This document shows positions 53,036 through 61,900 of a stretch of DNA of 64,000 nt, one piece after another; positions within the stretch are counted from its first letter, which is position 1, and every line of letters begins with the position of its first letter. The notes under the pieces are model-generated. The model saw only the letters and a program-made list of their open reading frames with translations, did not search any database and was not told where the DNA came from. Source of the DNA: Candidatus Mcinerneyibacterium aminivorans (GTDB lineage Bacteria; Macinerneyibacteriota; Macinerneyibacteria; Macinerneyibacteriales; Macinerneyibacteriaceae); NCBI GenBank assembly GCA_008086245.1, contig VSIX01000033.1:60285-124284 (forward strand). Direction: 5' to 3'. Both the position numbers and the translations under genes were made by a program.

Positions 53036-54035
53036 TTTTATAAAACTCCCCCTTTTCAGTAATGATATGAGTAATATTTTCATATGGAGTTATATCAAAA
53101 ACAGGGTTTAATACTTTTTGATCTTTTTGGGCAATATAAGTATCATTAATTTTAATTATTTCTTCTTCTGATCTTTCTTCAATTTCAATTTCTTTACCTG
53201 AAGATATTGTATTATCAACTGTAGAGGTAGGAGCTGCAACGATAAATGGTATATTATTCTCTTTGGCAAGAACAGAAAGGGAATAGGTTCCAATCTTATT
53301 AGCCACATCTCCATTCGCGGCAATCCTATCAGCTCCAACAATTACTAAATCAATTTTACCTTTCCTCATCAAACTTCCTGCAGCTGAATCTACAATTAAT
53401 GTGTTTTTAACCTTATTTTTATTCAACTCCCATGCGGTTAGCCTGGCTCCCTGCAACCATGGCCTTGTTTCATTAACCCAAATATGTATATCTTTATTTT
53501 TTTCTTTTGCAATATATATACCCGATAAAGCAGTTCCGTATTTGCTCGTAGCAAGGCTTCCAGCATTACAGTGAGTTAAAATATTGGATTTATTTTTAAT
53601 ATATTGATTAGTAAACAACCCAATTTTATGACACATTTTAATATCTTCTTCATAAATCTTATTGGCTTCATTTTTCAATTTGTTTTTTATAGTCTCAAGT
53701 TTGTACTTATTCCTCAATATAAAATATCTGTTTTTCATTCTATTTACAGCCCATATTAAATTAACAGCAGTTGGTCGGGTATTTATTAATTTATTTACAA
53801 TAACTTCAATCCTGTCATCAATATAAGAAATTTTATTATATTCTCTGATTCCAAAATAAAATCCAAAAGAAGCTGCAACACCAATAAGAGGTGCCCCTCT
53901 TATAACCATATTAGAAATTGCAAAGCAAACATCATTAAGTTTTTTTAATTTCATTTTCTTCAATTTGTGAGGTAATAATCTTTGATCGATTACCTCAATA
54001 TAATTTTCTTTTACATATATACTTTTTATTTCCAT
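53028..54035 (-). CDS. mtnA: Methylthioribose-1-phosphate isomerase MtnA
   Basis: Isomerises methylthioribose-1-phosphate to the ribulose form in methionine salvage. The 335 residues hold RGAPLIGVAA, the catalytic Cys156 (THCNAGSLAT) and Asp236 (VGADRIAANGD), spaced as Cys160 and Asp240 of B. subtilis MtnA. Related eIF2B-like or ribose-1,5-bisphosphate isomerases are less likely because of the TRPWLQGARLT motif. No other methionine-salvage gene is in the window. Confidence 0.93.
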   Translation of the reverse strand: MEIKSIYVKENYIEVIDQRLLPHKLKKMKLKKLNDVCFAISNMVIRGAPLIGVAASFGFYFGIREYNKISYIDDRIEVIVNKLINTRPTAVNLIWAVNRMKNRYFILRNKYKLETIKNKLKNEANKIYEEDIKMCHKIGLFTNQYIKNKSNILTHCNAGSLATSKYGTALSGIYIAKEKNKDIHIWVNETRPWLQGARLTAWELNKNKVKNTLIVDSAAGSLMRKGKIDLVIVGADRIAANGDVANKIGTYSLSVLAKENNIPFIVAAPTSTVDNTISSGKEIEIEERSEEEIIKINDTYIAQKDQKVLNPVFDITPYENITHIITEKGEFYKND

Positions 54036-54041
54036 AATTTC

Positions 54042-55901
54042 TTAAATATCATACCATTCTTTCAATTTATCTATTGTTTTTTCTCCTTTGCTTTTTTTAA
54101 TATCCATTAACATTTCCAGATCACATATAACTTCATAAAGTGTTTCACGCCCAAGCCCTTTTAATTTAACCCTGCCGATCCTTCTAATTAAAATATTTGT
54201 GGATAAAACATGGTCATACATTAAATAATAATTTTGGTTTTTATGATAAATATGTTCAATTGAGAATTTACTTCGAATAACATTAAAAGTATCTTCACTT
54301 ATAGCAATGCCTCTATTATAAAAACTGTTTTCTGATTGCAGTTTAACTTTAAAATTGTTTTCTCTGATATCTTCAGTTTCTGATATATTATTCAATTTTT
54401 TATTAATTTGCTGTGTTGACCCCCTATATATTTCAAATCCTTCTTTATCAATAAAATTCTCATCCGAACTGCATAATCTAGCTGCTTTATTCACTGTCTC
54501 CCCTATTGCAGTAGTCTGGCCGAATTGAGTTATAGTAATTTTCCCTGTATTAATCCCAATTCCTATATCATCAAAAATTACTTTATTTTTTAGTTCATGA
54601 AATTTTCTATAAATATTTATTGCAGCTCTAATACTGTTTATCATATGATTTTTATCATCCAGTCTCCCACCAAATACTGCCATCAAGCCATCTCCAAGCA
54701 TTTTATCTATATAGCCATTATACTTATTAATAATTTGTGGCAAAGGATCCAGAATTAAATGAAGCTGCTTAGTGATTTCATCAGGAGACATTCTGTTTGT
54801 AAATTTAGTAAAATCCCGTATGTCTATAAAAAGAATTGTAGCATCTTTAATCTTTTTATGTATTTGATGTGACCCATCAAACCAAAAATTCTTTCCATTT
54901 TTAAATTTAGTATTAATAAATGTATAGTCTGTATCTATTGGATAGATGTGTAAATATTTATTAATATAATCGATATATTTCATTCTCTCTATCGTTTTTA
55001 TGATATCCTCAAACATATAGCAGATTTCCTGCAGCGATATAGAATTCTTTTTTATCTCTTTTTTTATTACTCTGTTTTCAGATAATTTTCCAATAACTTT
55101 TTCATTCCTCAATAAAAAAACTAGTGTTTTGTAATTAAAAATGTTTTTTTCTTTATTAGAATAAAATTGAATATTTTTATATTTTATAATTTTTTTATAT
55201 TTTTTATTTTTCTTCAAAAGATCAATTGACTTAATCAGTATTTTTTTCATTTCAGAAAAGGTTTCCCGGGATATAAGGAATCTTGAATTTAAATTTTTAT
55301 TTTTAAGGGAAAATAAAAATGTTTCAGGGGAATAATCAGCATTATTGCAAAACATAGGCAATTGATCTTTAATTATGAAATTGATAAGTTCAAAATTATA
55401 TTTTCTAAAAATTTTATCATATAATGTTGAATTTTCATTTTTAAATCTTTTTAATACTTCCTCAAAGATAATGTTATGGAAATCAGCCACAATACCAGAA
55501 TATAAATATTTATATTTATCTTCTTTAAAGATAGTTTTTACATGATTGTAAAACAAATTACTGATAGTAATGAAGAAAAGATTTAAATATCTTCCATCTT
55601 CTTCCTGTTTTAAAATATTATACAGAATCTTTTCTAAATTATTTTTATACCTTTTTTCTTTATCAAATATATCATTTACTTTACTTTTACTGGAAAACCG
55701 AAGAGATTTCCATCTGTAACTATAGCTTTTAAAATCATTGTAAATATGTTTTACATACTGTTCTAAAGACTCCCTAAATTCTTTACCAAGATATACCCTG
55801 TATTGATAGATACCCTTAAACTCAATTAAATTGGGTAAAACAGGAAATGGTCGATTGAAAATATTTTTTAAATCTTTTTTAAAATAATTAGGGTTTTTCA
55901 T
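54042..55901 (-). CDS. Class III nucleotide cyclase with a new N-terminal domain
   Basis: A 619-residue soluble protein with a class III cyclase domain at about 350-600. Metal-binding Asp360 (LFIDIRDF) and Asp404 (MLGDG), the base-contacting Lys400 and the transition-state Asn471/Arg475 (VNKAARL) are all present, so it should make cAMP or cGMP. Thr instead of Asp before AIGETVN suggests the class IIIb branch, which is bicarbonate-sensitive in some bacteria. The first 340 residues are helical, basic and unlike any sensor domain I know. Its stop overlaps the thpR start region by 4 bases (ATGA). Confidence 0.87.
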   Translation of the reverse strand: MKNPNYFKKDLKNIFNRPFPVLPNLIEFKGIYQYRVYLGKEFRESLEQYVKHIYNDFKSYSYRWKSLRFSSKSKVNDIFDKEKRYKNNLEKILYNILKQEEDGRYLNLFFITISNLFYNHVKTIFKEDKYKYLYSGIVADFHNIIFEEVLKRFKNENSTLYDKIFRKYNFELINFIIKDQLPMFCNNADYSPETFLFSLKNKNLNSRFLISRETFSEMKKILIKSIDLLKKNKKYKKIIKYKNIQFYSNKEKNIFNYKTLVFLLRNEKVIGKLSENRVIKKEIKKNSISLQEICYMFEDIIKTIERMKYIDYINKYLHIYPIDTDYTFINTKFKNGKNFWFDGSHQIHKKIKDATILFIDIRDFTKFTNRMSPDEITKQLHLILDPLPQIINKYNGYIDKMLGDGLMAVFGGRLDDKNHMINSIRAAINIYRKFHELKNKVIFDDIGIGINTGKITITQFGQTTAIGETVNKAARLCSSDENFIDKEGFEIYRGSTQQINKKLNNISETEDIRENNFKVKLQSENSFYNRGIAISEDTFNVIRSKFSIEHIYHKNQNYYLMYDHVLSTNILIRRIGRVKLKGLGRETLYEVICDLEMLMDIKKSKGEKTIDKLKEWYDI

Positions 55902-56446
55902 TTCAATTCAACTTTTTTTATTGAGTTGTAAATTGGTCCCTTATGAGTCAATGTGCTCTTAATAAGGTTGAATTTCTTAACCATAAAAGAATCCAGCTCA
56001 ACTTTTCTTTTTTCAAATAATTTTTCAAGTTTTTCTCTTTTGATATTTCCTTTTTTGACTCTACCAATTGTAATATGGGGATAGTAATCTCTCTTTTCAG
56101 CTTTAAACCCAAGCTTAGCCATTTTACTTACGATTTTTTTATGAAGTAACATTAAGGATTTATCCTTTTTTATTGGTAAATGTATCACTTTTGCAAAGTT
56201 TTTTCTATAAAATGCTTCATATTTATCCTTGAACCTCATATTAAACTTATCAACACTGATTTTTTCAAGATTATCTTTAATTCTGTTAATATCTTTTTTA
56301 GCTTCTCCCAAAAATTTAACCGTTAAATGAAGTTTATTTGAATCTACCCATTTTACTCCATTTATCTTTTTACTAAAATATTTTATATCTTCATTAATTT
56401 CTTTTTTCAAATTCTCAGGCATTTTTATTGCTATAAACAGTCTCAT
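55898..56446 (-). CDS. thpR: RNA 2',3'-cyclic phosphodiesterase ThpR
   Basis: A 182-residue two-histidine phosphodiesterase (formerly 2'-5' RNA ligase family) that opens 2',3'-cyclic phosphates. The two HxTx motifs are HLTV (40-43) and HITI (124-127). Length is typical. AAGGAG precedes the ATG. The gene overlaps the cyclase gene by 4 bases, so a link with cyclic nucleotide turnover is possible but not shown. Confidence 0.93.
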   Translation of the reverse strand: MRLFIAIKMPENLKKEINEDIKYFSKKINGVKWVDSNKLHLTVKFLGEAKKDINRIKDNLEKISVDKFNMRFKDKYEAFYRKNFAKVIHLPIKKDKSLMLLHKKIVSKMAKLGFKAEKRDYYPHITIGRVKKGNIKREKLEKLFEKRKVELDSFMVKKFNLIKSTLTHKGPIYNSIKKVELK

Positions 56447-56464
56447 AAAAAGCCACTCCTTTTT

Positions 56465-56776
56465 TTAATATTTATCCATAAATTTTAAATTCAGATAAGC
56501 AATTACCTGCATGGCAATTGACAGCAAAAACACCCCTGTAATAATTATTCTCATTGATTCATAATTCCTTAAGTAAATTATACTATAAATTTTTCTTAAT
56601 CCCAAGAGCAAGATTAATAAGGATAAGGAAATACTCGTGGAGAGCTTTAATATTTTATAAACTACCTTCGCATATATATTATAATCATATTTTTTTCTCC
56701 AGAAATAATCAACAATAAAATATGAAATTAAAAAAATTACAAATAATATTATATGTAGTATAACCCTTTCTGACAT
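56465..56776 (-). CDS. Small three-helix membrane protein
   Basis: A 103-residue protein with about three hydrophobic segments (about residues 5-25, 43-63 and 74-96) and basic loops. I recognise no family. It heads the operon of thpR, cyclase, mtnA, rsmE, mtaB, DUF3276 and trpS, and its ATG follows the -10 box by 7 bases without a ribosome binding site. Confidence 0.7.
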   Translation of the reverse strand: MSERVILHIILFVIFLISYFIVDYFWRKKYDYNIYAKVVYKILKLSTSISLSLLILLLGLRKIYSIIYLRNYESMRIIITGVFLLSIAMQVIAYLNLKFMDKY

Positions 56777-56783
56777 GAAATTG

Positions 56784-56811
56784 ATTATAGGGATAATATT
56801 ATTTTTTTCAA
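56784..56811 (-). promoter_or_regulatory. Leaderless promoter of the eight-gene operon
   Basis: On the minus strand TTGAAA (56806-56811), a 16-base spacer and a perfect TATAAT (56784-56789) are followed by 7 bases and the ATG at 56776. Confidence 0.65.
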
Positions 56812-56942
56812 TGAATATTTAGATTTTTCAAAAGGAAAACTTTCATGCCGGTATATATCAATATCCAGTTAAAATATATAAATTTAAAATTTATAATCTT
56901 TATTAATTGAATGCTATTTGACATATATAATTTTTATAAATA

Positions 56943-56971
56943 AAACCCGATGGAGGGTATCCACCGGGTTT
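56943..56971 (-). terminator. Intrinsic terminator of the LPP20-SLH lipoprotein operon
   Basis: A 12-base-pair stem around a 5-base loop, with AAACCCGG in one arm and CGGGUUU in the other on the minus strand, all paired with one G-U wobble, followed by UUUAUUUAU. It lies 7 bases beyond the stop of the gene at 56978. Confidence 0.85.
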
Positions 56972-56977
56972 AAAGGT

Positions 56978-58087
56978 TTATTTATCTTCAATTAAATTTT
57001 TTAACTTCTTTATTGCTATAACAGCATTTCTTCCAGGAACTTCATTGTTTAAACCGAATCTCCCGCTTATTTCTGGCTGCAAGATTCCCCTATTTGTGCA
57101 GATCATTATTCCATTGAAAGCATAATGTGAATTTGGCACATCTTTAAAGGGGGAAGGAGAACCAATATATCTAGTTCCCAAGGAGTCATCATCCTCAACT
57201 TTCATTATCACTCTTGATATAAATACGGCATAGTTTGCCTTTGTTATAGGTTTTTTGGGATAAAACTTATTGTCGGTAGCTAAATCAATAATACCGTATT
57301 TAACGGCTTTATTTATAAAGGAAATTGCCCAGTGATTCTTGTCAACATCCGATATTTCAATTTCATCCTCTTTTTCTTTTTTCTCTGAATATTCCTTAAA
57401 TTCTGAATAATTCTCCTTTTCTTTAAAATATTCTTCAATATTTAATTCATTAATAAAAAGCGCAGCAACATCTGCTCTTGTTACTATATTTTGTTTGGCA
57501 ATTTTTCTTGCAACACTCCCCATACCTGCCATGGCTTTTTGCATATCATTCAGCTCATCTAAATAATTCATTGTAACTTTATCATTTTCTTTTATTGAAA
57601 AGGCTTTATTGTACCATTCACGTGCTTTCTGATACTCACCCATTTTAAAAAAGCTGTATCCGATATTGCGTGATGCTTTAATTGAATTATTATCTAGTTT
57701 ATATGCTTTTTCATAATTTTTTAAAGCTTTTTTATAATCTTTCATTTGCATATATACCTTGGCTAATACAATATAGCCATCTATATACTTGCTGTCTTTA
57801 TCAAGTGATGTTTTTGCAGCTCTCAAAGCTTCTTCAAGATTATTTTCTCCTAGATAGGCATATGCCATTCCTTCATAAGCAGGAGCATAATTTGGATCCA
57901 GCGATGTTGCAAGCTGAAATTCATTAAAAGCTTTATTGTATTCTTCAGATTCAATATACTTCATTCCTTCATTATAGTGAAACTGAGGAGTATCGGTAAC
58001 AGCCTGCTGTTTTCGGGTTTTCGCACCACAGCCTACTACTATTATTGCTAAAAAAATAATTAAAACTGTAGATAATACTTTTTTCAT
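56978..58087 (-). CDS. TPR and SLH-domain lipoprotein
   Basis: A 369-residue lipoprotein: lipobox VVGC with Cys20, then Gly-Ala, which fits outer-membrane sorting. About four TPRs follow (34-170). The C-terminal part (about 200-365) has surface-layer-homology repeats: ISDVDKNHWAISFINKAV, then YGIIDLATDNKFYPKKPIT and SPFKDVPNSHYAFNGI. SLH repeats bind cell-wall polymers, so the protein could tie the outer membrane to the wall. It follows the LPP20-like gene and ends in a strong terminator. Confidence 0.85.
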   Translation of the reverse strand: MKKVLSTVLIIFLAIIVVGCGAKTRKQQAVTDTPQFHYNEGMKYIESEEYNKAFNEFQLATSLDPNYAPAYEGMAYAYLGENNLEEALRAAKTSLDKDSKYIDGYIVLAKVYMQMKDYKKALKNYEKAYKLDNNSIKASRNIGYSFFKMGEYQKAREWYNKAFSIKENDKVTMNYLDELNDMQKAMAGMGSVARKIAKQNIVTRADVAALFINELNIEEYFKEKENYSEFKEYSEKKEKEDEIEISDVDKNHWAISFINKAVKYGIIDLATDNKFYPKKPITKANYAVFISRVIMKVEDDDSLGTRYIGSPSPFKDVPNSHYAFNGIMICTNRGILQPEISGRFGLNNEVPGRNAVIAIKKLKNLIEDK

Positions 58088-58100
58088 ATGAACCCCCTAC

Positions 58101-58925
58101 TTATTTAATTACAAACATTACACGGCATTTTTTTATATTTTCTCTCAATGCTTCATTATTAGTTATAGTTTTTGATGCCTTTTTAGAAATGTAAACATCT
58201 CTATTTTGCTCGCCACTTTTCACAGCTTTTACAATATAGGGATTATCTCCTACACGGTTATTTTCTTTTGCCATTTCAACATCCTTAGAATAACCTACAA
58301 CCCCATTTTCAATTGCATAATCAGAATCTACATAAGAAGCGTCATAGATTAGTTGTCCGTTTTCGGAATATATTTTTGGTGCCATGCACGGTAGTATATT
58401 AAAATCGGTTGCATCCACAATTATTCCGGTATACATTTTATCCTTTGCTTCTTCTTCCCCTATTCGTGGTATATCTTTGTTATAAACTCCATCTGTGTAC
58501 AAAGGAAGCATAATTTCTACCAGCTCACCGGTAATAGCTATTTTCAAGACCACTTCTATAGTTCCATCAGACATATATTTAACTTTATCCTCTTTAAATC
58601 CTCTTAAAACACCCTCAACTTTTGTTTTAATAACATCATCTTTTAACATAAAATTTTCCACTGTTGTTTCAGAGGAAACATGAACCCCCTGAATAATTTC
58701 TAGAAGATTTCTCTTTGCATCCTCTTTGGCTGCCCGTTTAGCAGCCGGACGCTGTGCTCGCTGCGGTAGATTGGGATTAGGTGCTCCAATACCAACCGCT
58801 TTAATTACAAGGGTTGTCCAATCAATTTCCCCGCTCTCCATTTTTTCAATTTTATGTTTTTCTTGACCGAAAAAAGGAATTGTTAACAAAAATATTATTA
58901 AAATCAATATTATAATCTTCTTCAT
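58101..58925 (-). CDS. LPP20-like secreted protein
   Basis: A 274-residue protein with a signal peptide (about residues 1-20, no lipobox Cys). The region over about residues 30-130 resembles the LPP20 family (AAKRAAKEDAKRNLLEIIQG, VKYMSDGTIEVVLKI). LPP20 proteins are surface or periplasmic, and spirochaetes and epsilonproteobacteria have many. Function is unknown. The TPR-SLH lipoprotein starts 13 bases after it. AAGGAGG precedes the ATG. Confidence 0.8.
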   Translation of the reverse strand: MKKIIILILIIFLLTIPFFGQEKHKIEKMESGEIDWTTLVIKAVGIGAPNPNLPQRAQRPAAKRAAKEDAKRNLLEIIQGVHVSSETTVENFMLKDDVIKTKVEGVLRGFKEDKVKYMSDGTIEVVLKIAITGELVEIMLPLYTDGVYNKDIPRIGEEEAKDKMYTGIIVDATDFNILPCMAPKIYSENGQLIYDASYVDSDYAIENGVVGYSKDVEMAKENNRVGDNPYIVKAVKSGEQNRDVYISKKASKTITNNEALRENIKKCRVMFVIK

Positions 58926-58966
58926 TTCTCATACCTCCTTATTTATAATTAACTAAATATAATGTA

Positions 58967-58995
58967 AATATAGCAAAAAATATATTTAATATCAA
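58967..58995 (-). promoter_or_regulatory. Promoter of the LPP20-SLH operon
   Basis: On the minus strand TTGATA (58990-58995), a 17-base spacer and TATATT (58967-58972) give a leader of about 35 bases that carries AAGGAGG. The -35 box overlaps the stop codon of the pgsA-pgpA gene. Confidence 0.5.
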
Positions 58996-59999
58996 CCTAG
59001 TTGAATTATTAATTGCATTAACCCAAGAGTCACTAAGCCGGCAATCAAATCATCCAGCATTATGCCCCAACCATTTTTAATATTGTCAGCTTTTGATATA
59101 GGAAAAGGCTTCCATATATCAAATATCCTGAATAAAACAAAAGCACTTAAAATATTCAAAACTGAAAATGGAATAAAAATTAAAGGTATAATTTGTCCTG
59201 TAAACTCATCTATAATAATTTCTGAGGAATCATCTTCATTGAACAAAAGAATAGATTTATTTGCAAGCAGAGATGAGATTATAAAAAGAGGAAATAACCA
59301 CAATAAATTATAGAATTTCCAGCTTATAAACATATCTTTAAAAGATACAAAAGCAATAACAGCAACAAGACTTCCCGCTGTTCCAGGAGCAAATGGAATT
59401 TTACCTAATCGAAAAATTGAAAGGAAATAAACATATATTTTATTAATAAAAATTTTACTGGAAATTATTTTTCTATTTTTTAAATAATAATCTACACCAG
59501 AATATATAGTTATAAACAATGTAATAAAAATAAAATAATAATCTATATTCCCAAGCAAATTGTTATAAATATGATTTATGAATCCTGTAATAATAGTAAT
59601 AATCTGAATGGTTGTTTTTATTTTACCACTCATTACAGCAGCAATTGCAACTCCTTCATTTTGAGCAGCATTTCTATGAACCGTTACCAGCACCTCCCTA
59701 ATAAGTAAAACCATTATAATCCATAGGGGAAATCTTCCAAGATAAACCAGAAGAAAAAAAGCTGAGTAAACAAGTAGTTTGTCAGCAAGAGGATCAATAA
59801 TTTTTCCAAAATTTGACACAATTTCATACTTTCTTGCCAGATATCCGTCAAGAAAATCAGTTAAAGAAAGTAGGATAAAAAGTATAAATCCATAAAGTAA
59901 AGAGTTATTCCCATAAAGATTATTATATATAAATGGAAGGATATAAAATGGAATAAGGATTATTCTTGTTATTGTTATAATATTAGGTATATATTTCAT
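58992..59999 (-). CDS. pgsA-pgpA: PGP synthase-PGP phosphatase fusion (PgsA-PgpA)
   Basis: A 335-residue membrane protein joining two successive steps of phosphatidylglycerol synthesis. The N-terminal half (about 1-172) is a CDP-alcohol phosphatidyltransferase with Asp48, Asp51, Gly52, Ala55, Arg56, Gly65, Asp69 and Asp73 in the full signature spacing. The C-terminal half (about 192-335) is a PgpA phosphatase: RLGKIPFAPGTAGSL (197-211), IIIDEFTGQI (261-270) and FDIWKPFPI plus GIMLDD (312-317). The reading frame is unbroken. GGGGGAG inside rimO precedes the ATG (17-base overlap). Confidence 0.92.
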   Translation of the reverse strand: MKYIPNIITITRIILIPFYILPFIYNNLYGNNSLLYGFILFILLSLTDFLDGYLARKYEIVSNFGKIIDPLADKLLVYSAFFLLVYLGRFPLWIIMVLLIREVLVTVHRNAAQNEGVAIAAVMSGKIKTTIQIITIITGFINHIYNNLLGNIDYYFIFITLFITIYSGVDYYLKNRKIISSKIFINKIYVYFLSIFRLGKIPFAPGTAGSLVAVIAFVSFKDMFISWKFYNLLWLFPLFIISSLLANKSILLFNEDDSSEIIIDEFTGQIIPLIFIPFSVLNILSAFVLFRIFDIWKPFPISKADNIKNGWGIMLDDLIAGLVTLGLMQLIIQLG

Positions 60000-61296
60000 T
60001 TAAAATCTCCCCCTCTATTTCAAGATTTAGCACATTTTTTAAAATGGTTCTGTAAATTTTTCCTTTTTTTAAATGTTGATTGTTAAATCTAACACATGAA
60101 TCAATTTCGGGTGCATCCCTCCATGTTCTTCCGCTTGATTCACTATCAATTAAAACATCCATTTTTTCACCTGTAAACCTGGATAAATCTTTTTTTATTG
60201 AATTTTCAGCAGCTTTATTTAATATATTGAATCTTTCTGTTTTAACCTCAGGCGATATATTATCTTTGAATTTTTCATACGCTAAACTTAAAGGCTGATG
60301 CGAATATTCAAAAATCCCAATACGATGAAAAATATCTTTTTTTACAAAATCAAGAAGTTGTTTGAAATCATTTTCTTTTTCAGTTGGAAACCCCACTATA
60401 AAGGTTGTTCTCAACAATGGGTTTTTAAAATATTTTTTTATTAAATTAATCTTATTTGTTATATCATTTAAGGTATAGTTTCTATTCATATCTTTTAACA
60501 CTTTATCACTTATATGCTGGAGGGGTATATCAAAATAAGGAAGTATCTTATTTCTTTTCATTGCATCCAAGAATTTTTCATTAATTTTTCTGATATCAAG
60601 ATACATCAATCTTTTCCAGAAAAACTTATACTCTCCCAGTAAATCTAACAAATCAATTATATCATAATTTCTGTTGTTTGTACCAAAAAAAGATGTGTTT
60701 TGAGAAACAATAATTACCTCTTTTACATCTTTATTTTTTTCAATAAAATTTAATTCTTTCTGCAAGCTTTTCAAATTTCTACTTTTAAAATTTCCTCTTA
60801 TTTTGGGAATTATACAGTAAGAACATGATAAATTACAGCCATCTGAAATTTTTAGAAATTTATAATGGGAATCATTTAGAAAAGTTCTTGGAAACGAATC
60901 TCCTAAAAATCCCTGTTTATTCTTTTCTTTTATCTCAAATTTCTTTTTATCGGACAATATCTCTGCTATTTTATGATATTCTCCGGGAATTATCCAGTTA
61001 TGAACCTCCGGAATTTCTTTTTTAAGTTCATCTCTGTAGAGCTCCGGCAGGCATCCAATCACTACAATTCTATAGCTTAAATCGTTAATCTTTTTATAAT
61101 TTACGAACTCCAGAATAGTATTTATATTCTCTTCAACAGCTTCATCGATAAAGCTGCAGGTATTTATAATTACTATATCAGATTGGTCAATATTGTTTGT
61201 TATCTGATGATTTTCCCGCTTATTCAACAAGCCTGCAATTTTTTCTGTATCAACAAAATTTTTATCGCAACCGAGAGTTTTAAAATAAATTTTCAT
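59983..61296 (-). CDS. rimO: Ribosomal protein S12 methylthiotransferase RimO
   Basis: Adds a methylthio group to an Asp of ribosomal protein S12. The 437 residues hold cluster Cys10, Cys47 and Cys82 and the radical-SAM Cys154/158/161 (GCNLSCSYCIIPKIRG), plus a TRAM domain at the C-terminus. TLGCDKNFVDTE and NTCSFIDEAVEE mark RimO rather than MiaB or MtaB. No ribosome binding site is seen; the ATG comes one base after the lolA stop, so re-initiation is likely. It overlaps the pgsA-pgpA gene by 17 bases. Confidence 0.93.
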   Translation of the reverse strand: MKIYFKTLGCDKNFVDTEKIAGLLNKRENHQITNNIDQSDIVIINTCSFIDEAVEENINTILEFVNYKKINDLSYRIVVIGCLPELYRDELKKEIPEVHNWIIPGEYHKIAEILSDKKKFEIKEKNKQGFLGDSFPRTFLNDSHYKFLKISDGCNLSCSYCIIPKIRGNFKSRNLKSLQKELNFIEKNKDVKEVIIVSQNTSFFGTNNRNYDIIDLLDLLGEYKFFWKRLMYLDIRKINEKFLDAMKRNKILPYFDIPLQHISDKVLKDMNRNYTLNDITNKINLIKKYFKNPLLRTTFIVGFPTEKENDFKQLLDFVKKDIFHRIGIFEYSHQPLSLAYEKFKDNISPEVKTERFNILNKAAENSIKKDLSRFTGEKMDVLIDSESSGRTWRDAPEIDSCVRFNNQHLKKGKIYRTILKNVLNLEIEGEILNEIYT

Positions 61297-61297
61297 T

Positions 61298-61900
61298 TTA
61301 TTTATCAGAAAAAAAAGTTTTTAAAGTTTCGAAATTAAAAAGTTTAGGGTCATCCTCAACACCTTTGAAATAATCAAATGTATAGATAATCATGCTTCCA
61401 CTATGCATATTTACCATCATCTGATCCGGATATACATTACTGGAAAAATCCAGTGATATTTTTTCAATATCTCCGGTACCTTCTTTTTTTGAAATAAGTT
61501 TATATTCATTATCGGATTTTTCAATATTAAAATATTGGTCTATGTTATATAGAAGTGAAAAAGGGGAAATGAATACTATATTTTCTAATTTCCCTTCCAT
61601 TACTTCATCATCAGTAGCAGTATAATCTTTAAAACCATTTTCATTGGTAATAATAACTTCTCTCTCCGGTGTTAGATATTCTATTCTAAAATTTTTATCC
61701 GGTTTATACCATAAATAACCGCTAAATTTTATCTTCTTATTTCCAAAATAAGTGTAATTTGTTTGGATAAATTTAACTTTCAAACAATTTGTATTTTTTA
61801 TAAATTTTACAAAATTGTTGATTTTTGGAAATTGAGAAGCAAAATTTATAACAGGAAATAAAATTATAATTAAAAGTAAAAAATATCTTTTTTTAATCAA
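61298..61900 (-). CDS. lolA: LolA-like outer-membrane lipoprotein carrier
   Basis: LolA carries lipoproteins across the periplasm to the outer membrane. I place the start at the TTG at 61900 (200 residues), because GGAGG lies 7 bases before it and it gives a clean signal peptide (IKKRYFLLLIIILFP). The mature part has the LolA strands: KVKFIQTNYTYFG, SGYLWYKPDKNFRIEY and NPRM-like NENGFKDY. The gene overlaps ftsK by 8 bases. It supports a two-membrane cell. Confidence 0.83.
   Translation of the reverse strand: MIKKRYFLLLIIILFPVINFASQFPKINNFVKFIKNTNCLKVKFIQTNYTYFGNKKIKFSGYLWYKPDKNFRIEYLTPEREVIITNENGFKDYTATDDEVMEGKLENIVFISPFSLLYNIDQYFNIEKSDNEYKLISKKEGTGDIEKISLDFSSNVYPDQMMVNMHSGSMIIYTFDYFKGVEDDPKLFNFETLKTFFSDK

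Noticed and set aside
53028-54035. SAM riboswitch near the methionine-salvage gene mtnA
   Set aside because: mtnA is inside an operon with no leader; there is no space for a riboswitch.
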